DNA of 64,000 bases from Anaerolinea thermophila UNI-1 (lineage in GTDB: Bacteria > Chloroflexota > Anaerolineae > Anaerolineales > Anaerolineaceae), in the NCBI RefSeq assembly GCF_000199675.1, contig NC_014960.1:310001-374000 (forward strand), given 5' to 3'. Below the pieces are notes generated by a model. That model searched no databases, was not told the DNA's origin, and saw nothing but the letters and a program-made list of their open reading frames with translations. Below are positions 58,219-64,000 of the stretch, piece by piece (within the stretch, counting starts at the first letter, position 1; each line of letters begins with the position of its first letter). The position numbers and the translations under genes were made by a program.

Positions 58219-60852
58219 ATGAAACGCTTTTTTTGCATTTTTTTGCTGATGACTTTCTTGCTGGGGGGATGTATACCCTCTGATTTCAATTTTGGTTTAA
58301 AAGCCGAAATCGAAACTTCCAGCGAACTGGGACCGGATACGCTGGCGCGCATTGATGCCGTCAACCAGACCCTGGCAACCGGCATGGAAATTGGTCCCGA
58401 AACCCGTCAGGTCATCCGAGAACTGAACGAGACCATCCGGCAGGGGGTGAAAGCCGGGTTTGACGAAGCCACCCTCAAGCGGGTGGATAGCCTTCTGCGG
58501 GTGGTGGAAGACGGGGTGAAAATTGGGCTGGATGAGGACACCCTCAGCACGCTGAACGGTATGGTGGATACTATTGACCGCATGCCCGGCAACTGGGAGA
58601 ATTCTGCCACCGAAATCATCCGTACGCTGGAGCGCTCCGGCGGCACACTGGCGGGCAGGATGGCAGATGAAATCAAGGTAGTCATGGCAGAAGCCCGCCT
58701 GAACATGCAACAGATGACCGCCATGGCAGGCACAGAATTTCGCTGTAACGTGGATTTCCTCGGCTCCAAAGCCGGAGCCACCCTGCAGGAATTTATCGGG
58801 CACAGCCTTGTGGGCAGACTGCGCAACATCCTGGCAGGCGGCACTGCCGCCGAGCCGATTCCCACGCCGTGGGTGTGTCAGGTCATTCCCGAACGCATTG
58901 ACCTGGTGAAGGTGGGCGACCGCATGCTCTTCGAGATGGGCATCCTCACCCTGACCGGCTACAACTACACCGATGCCAACTCGCCGCGTGCCTACATCGC
59001 CGACGAAGCGGGCAACCCGCTTCCCAATCTGACTCTCTACCCCTACCGCACCAGCCCGTATCAGATTCAACTCAACCTGCAGGGGCTGGATTTCAGCGCC
59101 ATCCCGCCGCGTTCGCGCATTGTCTTCCAGTGGCCCAACGAGCCGGAAACCAGCGGGGTAGCCATCCTCTTCCCCAACGAAGGCGCTCCGGTGGCGCGCT
59201 TCACCTTCACCCCTACCGGCGGTAATGCTCCGCTCACCGTGCAGTTCACCGATACTTCCGAGGGCAGTCCCTCGCAGTGGCAGTGGGACTTTGGCGACGG
59301 CTCGACCTCTAACGAACGCAATCCCACCCATACTTTCCTTGAATCACGCTCGTACACCGTGCAGTTGACTGTTTCCAATCCTCTGGGGTCGTCTTCGGTG
59401 TCGCAGGTGCTTTCGGTGGGCGAGACGCTGGTGGCTGATTTCTCGTTCTCTGTCCGGCAGGGGGTTGCTCCGCTGATTGTGGAGTTCACCGACCGCTCTT
59501 CCGGTGCGCCTACTGCATGGGAGTGGGATTTTGGCGATGGCGAACGCTCGACCGAGCAAAATCCCATCCATGTGTACATGGTTCCGCGTCCCGAGGGCTA
59601 CACCGTCACCCTGCGGGTGAGCAAGGACGGGCAAACCGCCGCCAAAACCGGCGCGGACCGCATCCTGGTTTATGAAAAACTGCAAGCCGATTTCGTTGCC
59701 GACCCCACCAGCGGCAAATCGCCGCTCACGGTTGCCTTCCGGGATACCTCTACGGGGAGTAACATTATTGCCTGGCAGTGGGACTTTGGTGACGGCTCGA
59801 CATCCGATCAGCGCAACCCCACCCACACCTACAGCGCCAACAACCTGTACGATGTCACCCTGACGGTGACAAATAGTATGGGCGAAACCAGCACCAAAAC
59901 CCGCCGGGGGTACATCAACGCCTTTCAAATTGTGCGTTTGCCGCGCCCGGGGTTCATCCTTCCGCCGCTGTTCTCCATCCTGCAGGACATTGAAGCCTAT
60001 ACGTTGAACTTCACCCTCAACGGCGGGCAGAAACTGGATATCCAGGTGCCTTACGAGAAATACGTCTGCGGGGTGATCGGGATGGAAGCCCTCAGCGGGG
60101 ATATTCAGGAAAATGGCACGGGCGATATTCTCAAAGCCTACCTCTTCCGCCAGTACAGTCCGGCATTGGGCAAGGAAGGCTGGTGGCTGGATGCCGATTT
60201 TCGCTCGCATAACACGAATGAGAAATGGGGTGTGGACATCCTGTGTCTCAACCGCAAGAGCGAGGGCGGGGCATTTCTCTATAAAGAATTCCGCTCCCTT
60301 GAAGGCGGAGAGAAACACAATACCGGCATTTTCACCGCCGATTACTACTTCTGCGGCATTGTCGGGCAGATGGCATTGAACGGCGATATTTACGAATATG
60401 GAACGCACGAAGTCCTCTGGCAGGCGCGCATGGATGGGAGCGGCCCGGAGTGGCAGATTGTGGTGGATTTCATTACCCATTCAGAAAAGCCTGAGGAACG
60501 CTGGGATGTAGAAGTGCTGTGTCTCAAGAAAGGGGCTTTCCTCGCTACCGATAACCCCGTGTTCAAGACCGATACCATTGAGCATTTCTCTCCGCCTGCT
60601 TACCTAACCTCGATTTCGACCGAGGATTATGCCTGCGGGGTAGCGGGGATTGCCTTCAAGTACGGCGACATTGATGAAAATGGCACGCATCCCATTGTGT
60701 TTACCGCCAACATGCGCCCTCATCCTGATTCGTCGGTCAAGGTATGGATGGTGAATGCCAATTTCCTCACGCACGGGCGCGATGAACTCATCACCGCCGA
60801 TGTGCTGTGCGTGAACAGGGCGTATATCAAAGGCGGGACGCCGCCACCGTAA
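58219..60852 (+). CDS. large PKD-domain lipoprotein
   Basis: 877 residues. A lipoprotein signal ends in LLGGC (Cys18). Residues 30-170 are helical with heptad-like repeats (DTLARIDAVNQTLATGMEIG), probably a coiled-coil stalk. Three PKD domains follow at about 324-405, 406-490 and 491-572, each with the WDFGDG motif (WQWDFGDGSTS, WEWDFGDGERS, WQWDFGDGSTS). The last 280 residues are three unrecognised repeats of about 95 residues starting near 615, 711 and 805, each with C-G-(V/I)-x-G, then GDIxExGT and ending in a VLCL-type strand. It is surface-exposed and may bind polysaccharide or other proteins. A strong GGGGAGGGG site precedes the ATG. Confidence 0.85.
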   Translation: MKRFFCIFLLMTFLLGGCIPSDFNFGLKAEIETSSELGPDTLARIDAVNQTLATGMEIGPETRQVIRELNETIRQGVKAGFDEATLKRVDSLLRVVEDGVKIGLDEDTLSTLNGMVDTIDRMPGNWENSATEIIRTLERSGGTLAGRMADEIKVVMAEARLNMQQMTAMAGTEFRCNVDFLGSKAGATLQEFIGHSLVGRLRNILAGGTAAEPIPTPWVCQVIPERIDLVKVGDRMLFEMGILTLTGYNYTDANSPRAYIADEAGNPLPNLTLYPYRTSPYQIQLNLQGLDFSAIPPRSRIVFQWPNEPETSGVAILFPNEGAPVARFTFTPTGGNAPLTVQFTDTSEGSPSQWQWDFGDGSTSNERNPTHTFLESRSYTVQLTVSNPLGSSSVSQVLSVGETLVADFSFSVRQGVAPLIVEFTDRSSGAPTAWEWDFGDGERSTEQNPIHVYMVPRPEGYTVTLRVSKDGQTAAKTGADRILVYEKLQADFVADPTSGKSPLTVAFRDTSTGSNIIAWQWDFGDGSTSDQRNPTHTYSANNLYDVTLTVTNSMGETSTKTRRGYINAFQIVRLPRPGFILPPLFSILQDIEAYTLNFTLNGGQKLDIQVPYEKYVCGVIGMEALSGDIQENGTGDILKAYLFRQYSPALGKEGWWLDADFRSHNTNEKWGVDILCLNRKSEGGAFLYKEFRSLEGGEKHNTGIFTADYYFCGIVGQMALNGDIYEYGTHEVLWQARMDGSGPEWQIVVDFITHSEKPEERWDVEVLCLKKGAFLATDNPVFKTDTIEHFSPPAYLTSISTEDYACGVAGIAFKYGDIDENGTHPIVFTANMRPHPDSSVKVWMVNANFLTHGRDELITADVLCVNRAYIKGGTPPP

Positions 60853-60884
60853 ACGGGTTGTTGTTGCCCGCCTGATGCCGTGGG

Positions 60885-61045
60885 ACAGCCCAGGCTGAGC
60901 CTGTCGAAGCCTGCGCTCAACGCCCTGCGAGGCTGTTGTGCTTTGTCGATAAATACCCTGTCACTTCCAGGGCGTAAAGTGCGAAGACCATTGGCGCACC
61001 CCGAGCGGTAGCCTGAGATCATCGAAGGCGTCGAGGGGTGCGCTG
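60885..61045. repeat. intergenic REP-like hairpin sequences
   Basis: The 356-base gap between the PKD and phosphoesterase genes has no ORF of its own. It holds CAGGCT...AGCCTG (60891-60896 with 60908-60913), with the CTGAGCCTGTCGAAG string common in dispersed intergenic repeats, and a longer hairpin GCGCACCCC (60994-61002) with GGGGTGCGC (61035-61043), with an inner GCCT/AGGC helix. Similar copies elsewhere in the genome are expected but not testable here. Confidence 0.5.
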
Positions 61046-61208
61046 TGCTGTCCTGACGAATGCAACACGATTCAGAAATTACGGCAAGGGCGCAGAGTGT
61101 CCGAAGCCATCTCCCGTAACGGGCAGGGAAGTGTCACTTCTGACGGGCACAACCCTTGCGATGACATTGCCCGTGCGCCTTCCCTGCCCCTGGGCTATAA
61201 TACCTTCC

Positions 61209-62213
61209 ATGCCCAGGCAATTCTGGTTGTGGTTGTTCCTCTTTTTTCTGGCGCTGGCAGGATGTGCCCCCCAAGGCGCTGTGCCGGTTGTGCCTTCCGC
61301 TTCCCCTCTCCTGCCCAGCATGACCTTTCCCCCCAGCGATACCCCTTCTCCCACCCTCACAGCATCGCCGTCGCCAACGGCAACCCTGACCCCTACCTTC
61401 ACCCCGACGCCAACCCCGGCAGTGCTGGCGGGGGCAGGCGATATTTCGATCTGCGGGCAGGACGGCGATGACCAGACCGCGCAATTGCTGATGAATCTCC
61501 CCGGCGAGGTGTTCACCGCTGGCGATAACTCCAATGAGCAGGGCAAGCCCATCCAATATCGGCAGTGTTTCGACGCTTCCTGGGGCAGGTTGATGTCTCG
61601 TCTGCACCCTGCACCGGGCAATCACGATTACGGCACGGATGAGGGTGCGCCTTACTTTGCCTATTTTGGGGAGCGTGCCGGTCCGCCCGGCAGAGGCTAT
61701 TACAGTTACGAATTGGGTGCCTGGCACATCCTTGCCCTGAACAGCAACTGTGAGTACGCCGGCGGGTGCGGAGCGGATTCGGAACAGGAACGCTGGCTGA
61801 GGGAAGACCTGCTTTCCCACCCCAACCGCTGTACCCTGGCATACTGGCATCATCCGCGCTGGTCGTCCGGCTGGCACGGGAGCGATGCCCGCACCGATGC
61901 CTTCTGGCGAGCGCTGTACGACTTCGGCGCCGAGGTGGTGGTCAGCGGGCATGATCATCACTACGAGCGTTTTGCTCCGCAATCCCCCGAGGGCGAGCGC
62001 GACGATCTTCGGGGTATCCGCCAGTTCATCGCCGGGACGGGCGGGGTGAGTTTGCGCGGGTATGAGGAAATCCATCCGCTCAGCGAGGTGCGCTACAACG
62101 ACACGTTTGGGGTGCTGGTGTTCATCCTCTACCCCGACCGCTACGAGTGGCAGTTCCTCTCGGTGGATGGCGCCCGTGTGATTGATTCCGGCTCTGATGA
62201 GTGCCACCCCTGA
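61209..62213 (+). CDS. metallophosphoesterase lipoprotein
   Basis: 334 residues from the ATG at 61209; the longer frame to 61038 has no initiation signal, whereas TATAAT (61196-61201) lies exactly seven bases before this ATG. Lipobox ALAGC (Cys19), a Pro/Thr/Ser-rich linker (SPTATLTPTFTPTPTPAVLA), then a calcineurin-like domain: AGAGDIS, FTAGDNSNEQGK, PAPGNHDYGT, TLAYWHHPRWSSG, SGHDHHYERF. These carry the two-metal ligands D, D, N-H, H and H-x-H. An outer-surface phosphoesterase of the PhoD/purple-phosphatase type is likely; its substrate is unknown. Confidence 0.88.
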   Translation: MPRQFWLWLFLFFLALAGCAPQGAVPVVPSASPLLPSMTFPPSDTPSPTLTASPSPTATLTPTFTPTPTPAVLAGAGDISICGQDGDDQTAQLLMNLPGEVFTAGDNSNEQGKPIQYRQCFDASWGRLMSRLHPAPGNHDYGTDEGAPYFAYFGERAGPPGRGYYSYELGAWHILALNSNCEYAGGCGADSEQERWLREDLLSHPNRCTLAYWHHPRWSSGWHGSDARTDAFWRALYDFGAEVVVSGHDHHYERFAPQSPEGERDDLRGIRQFIAGTGGVSLRGYEEIHPLSEVRYNDTFGVLVFILYPDRYEWQFLSVDGARVIDSGSDECHP

Positions 62214-62246
62214 GAAAAAAACTCCCGCAGGGAGCGTCTGCGGGAG
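62214..62246 (-). terminator. terminator of the thioredoxin/CcdA-like gene
   Basis: CTCCCGCAG (62222-62230) pairs with CTGCGGGAG (62238-62246); on the minus strand it is followed by a seven-T run. Confidence 0.85.
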
Positions 62247-62265
62247 AAATCAGGAAAAGCGGGAA

Positions 62266-63642
62266 TTAGTGGCGTTTACTGCGCGCCCGGCGTGCCGCAG
62301 CGCGTTTGCGCCCTTCGGCTTCGGTGCCAATCCAGATGCCGTAATGCGGCAGGATGACGCGGTGCACCAGTAAAATCAGCCCGGCGACGGCAAAGGCAAT
62401 CAGGAAGACAATCACCGCCCCGCCGAGGTCGTTCATCAGGGCGGGATTGATGAGCATGACTCCCGCCAGCGCCAGCATCAGCGTACCGCCGATGAGTTTG
62501 AGGATGCGCCCTTCCTTTTCTTCCAGGCGGCTGGCTTTGAGGGTAAACACAGCGGCAAAGAAAATGCCCAGTTCATCCAATTGATAAATGATCATGTACA
62601 CCAGCAGAAGCGCCACAAAGGTCAGCGCAGTCACCTTTTGGGCGGTGAGCAGGTTCGTCCACAGTACCGGGAAGCCCGCCGTGCAGGAAAACTCCACCAG
62701 CGAGACGCCTGCCGCCAGCACCACCGTGCCGCCCACCATTGCCCAGAAGTTATCGCCGGCATCCAGCACGCGGCGGATGCCGCGGGCAATGCCGGGTTTC
62801 TTTTCATCGGCGATGGTGAAGGAAATGCCTTCCTTGTACCAGAAGTAATCCTTGATGTTCACCGCGCCGAAGAAGATGGCTACCAGGGCGACAATCACCT
62901 GCACCCAGCCGACAAACGAGATGATGTTGAACACCGTGAACAGCCCGGCAATGAACAGGGCATAAATCCCGGCGGTGACAGTCAGGAACACCAGCCCGAT
63001 GATGACAATCTTCTTGCGCGAGCCGGTGCGCAGGGTGAGTGCCAGAAGCATGGTCAGCACCCACACCGAGCAGGGGTTAAAGCCGTCCACAAAGGAAATG
63101 AGCAGAGTGCTTACCAGCAGAGATTGCGATTTCAAGTCCACCTGACCGAGAATCGGCAGGTTGATGACCGAGGGATTGTTCGGATCAATGGCTGGACGTG
63201 GGGCGGGCTTTTCGGTTGAGGGGTTTTCCACAGGCGTTAAAATGCCCTCGGCGGCATCCTTACAGCCGGTTTGCAGGCAGGCTTTGACGGCTTCTTCGAC
63301 CTCTGCCCCAATCTGTTCGTTGTAGCCTACCCAGTAGCGATCACCGATAAACGTGGTGGGAACGCCTGCGCCCTGAATCTGGTAAGCGTCAATCATTTTC
63401 TGAAATTTTTTCAGATTTTCATCGTCATGCCAGACTTCAAAGCGGCGCACTTCCAGATCGGGGTAGCGTTTTTCCAGTTCTTCCAGGAAGGGTTTCATCC
63501 TGGCGCAGTGTGGACAGCCATCCCCCCAGAAGAAGTACAGGATGACCTTTTGCCCCTGCGCCTGCACCGGTTGCGAGAACAGCATCACAGCCCCCAGCAG
63601 GAACAAAAGCATCAGCGGTAACCAGCGACGGATTTTGTGCAT
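62266..63642 (-). CDS. thioredoxin-like and CcdA/DsbD-like membrane protein
   Basis: 458 residues. A signal peptide is followed by an extracytoplasmic thioredoxin/glutaredoxin-like domain with WGDGCPHCARM (Cys43, Cys46) and the cis-Pro segment GAGVPTTFIGD. After a Pro-rich linker (about 140-160) comes a polytopic part with roughly six to eight helices, beginning FVDGFNPCSVWVLTMLLALT and with LVEFSCTAGFPVLWTNLL; the cysteines in these two helices are the pair that shuttles electrons in CcdA/DsbD proteins. The order (soluble domain first) differs from E. coli DsbD. It probably carries reducing power across the membrane. The tail is strongly basic. Confidence 0.85.
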   Translation of the reverse strand: MHKIRRWLPLMLLFLLGAVMLFSQPVQAQGQKVILYFFWGDGCPHCARMKPFLEELEKRYPDLEVRRFEVWHDDENLKKFQKMIDAYQIQGAGVPTTFIGDRYWVGYNEQIGAEVEEAVKACLQTGCKDAAEGILTPVENPSTEKPAPRPAIDPNNPSVINLPILGQVDLKSQSLLVSTLLISFVDGFNPCSVWVLTMLLALTLRTGSRKKIVIIGLVFLTVTAGIYALFIAGLFTVFNIISFVGWVQVIVALVAIFFGAVNIKDYFWYKEGISFTIADEKKPGIARGIRRVLDAGDNFWAMVGGTVVLAAGVSLVEFSCTAGFPVLWTNLLTAQKVTALTFVALLLVYMIIYQLDELGIFFAAVFTLKASRLEEKEGRILKLIGGTLMLALAGVMLINPALMNDLGGAVIVFLIAFAVAGLILLVHRVILPHYGIWIGTEAEGRKRAAARRARSKRH

Positions 63643-64000
63643 AGTCCTCTTCCTCCGATGTTCCTTATTAAACCATAAAAAATCCAGAGCGAATTTAGAA
63701 GATTAAAAAACTTTCAGATTCGCAGAAAAGTTAAACTCCCTACTTTGGATCATGTTTAATAAAACTGAAATCAAAGAGATCCTGCGGACATGGTTCAGGT
63801 TAAATTTTCCTGGCACACTCAGCGCCTTTGCGGTAAAAATCTTCCCTTAACTGTGTTCCCCTATATGGAGATAAATACACGATTCTGGACAGGATTTGTT
63901 ATCGTTTTGTAAGGATTATTTGGATTAAAAAACGTTTTCATCTGGTATAAACATTATGGGAGTGACAGGGTAGTTCAGGAGCGGCCCCATAAGGTTTCGA
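63643..64000. other. AT-rich gene-free end of window
   Basis: No ORF with coding character is seen. A TATAAA at 63946-63951 may be a -10 box. The last 40 bases (GTGACAGGGTAGTTCAGGAG, later GGTTTCGA) could be the 5' end of a structured RNA, and GGTTTCGA is the D-loop-like string of tmRNA 5' ends, but the window stops before this can be judged. Confidence 0.3.

Overview
The window reads as a stretch of chromosome from a GC-rich, non-proteobacterial organism, most likely an Anaerolineae-type member of the Chloroflexota. This rests on gene content and style and no marker gene was tested: fused Trx/DUF2892 and tandem ThyX proteins, PKD lipoproteins, a citramalate route to isoleucine, GatCA without GatB, and several promoters whose -10 box lies 6-8 nt before the start codon. 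Genes are densely packed. Two AT-richer islands (about 21.6-23.8 kb and 36.7-38.9 kb) look acquired.

Layout. 0-1.4 kb: end of a degenerate EAL protein and two small secreted RTX-repeat proteins. 1.4-10.9 kb: beta-CASP nuclease with RNase D, a YkvA-like protein, a radical SAM/SPASM maturase with an odd Cys-rich N-terminus, a queuosine-precursor transporter, RibF, a tandem ThyX protein, a frameshifted DinB-like gene and a YitT protein. 10.9-19.3 kb: a nucleobase/nucleoside salvage operon (cytosine-deaminase-like, orphan xanthine-dehydrogenase-type Mo subunit, BMP lipoprotein, ABC ATPase, two permeases) behind a promoter flanked by a long inverted repeat. 19.4-21.5 kb: thioredoxin-DUF2892 pair and a PreA-like dihydropyrimidine/dihydroorotate dehydrogenase. 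21.6-23.8 kb: a DNA methyltransferase followed by a protein with endonuclease-III-like active-site and 4Fe-4S features. 23.8-36.6 kb: surface/secreted proteins, UbiA prenyltransferase, asparaginase, aminotransferase, sugar nucleotidyltransferase, M3 peptidase and gatCA. 36.7-39.1 kb: a nuclease-like gene split by an insertion sequence, a broken PIN-toxin-like pair and tRNA-Val.

The centrepiece is 39.8-53.6 kb: a complete branched-chain amino-acid operon, ilvD-ilvB-ilvN-ilvC-leuA-(small ORF)-leuC-leuD-cimA-leuB-ilvE-pheA. It is preceded by a promoter, a 39-residue leader peptide packed with Leu/Ile/Val codons and a terminator that competes with an 11-bp antiterminator pairing, which is the architecture of classical ribosome-mediated attenuation. 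Isoleucine would come from pyruvate via citramalate, so IlvDBC and the LeuBCD enzymes serve Val, Leu and Ile together; pheA rides at the end.

53.6-64 kb: a fluoride riboswitch driving crcB and a DUF190-CBS protein, a DUF3267 membrane protein, an MFS transporter convergent with an NrtR-type regulator, a large PKD lipoprotein with an unrecognised triple repeat, a metallophosphoesterase lipoprotein and a thioredoxin/CcdA-like membrane protein. The last 350 bases hold no recognisable gene.
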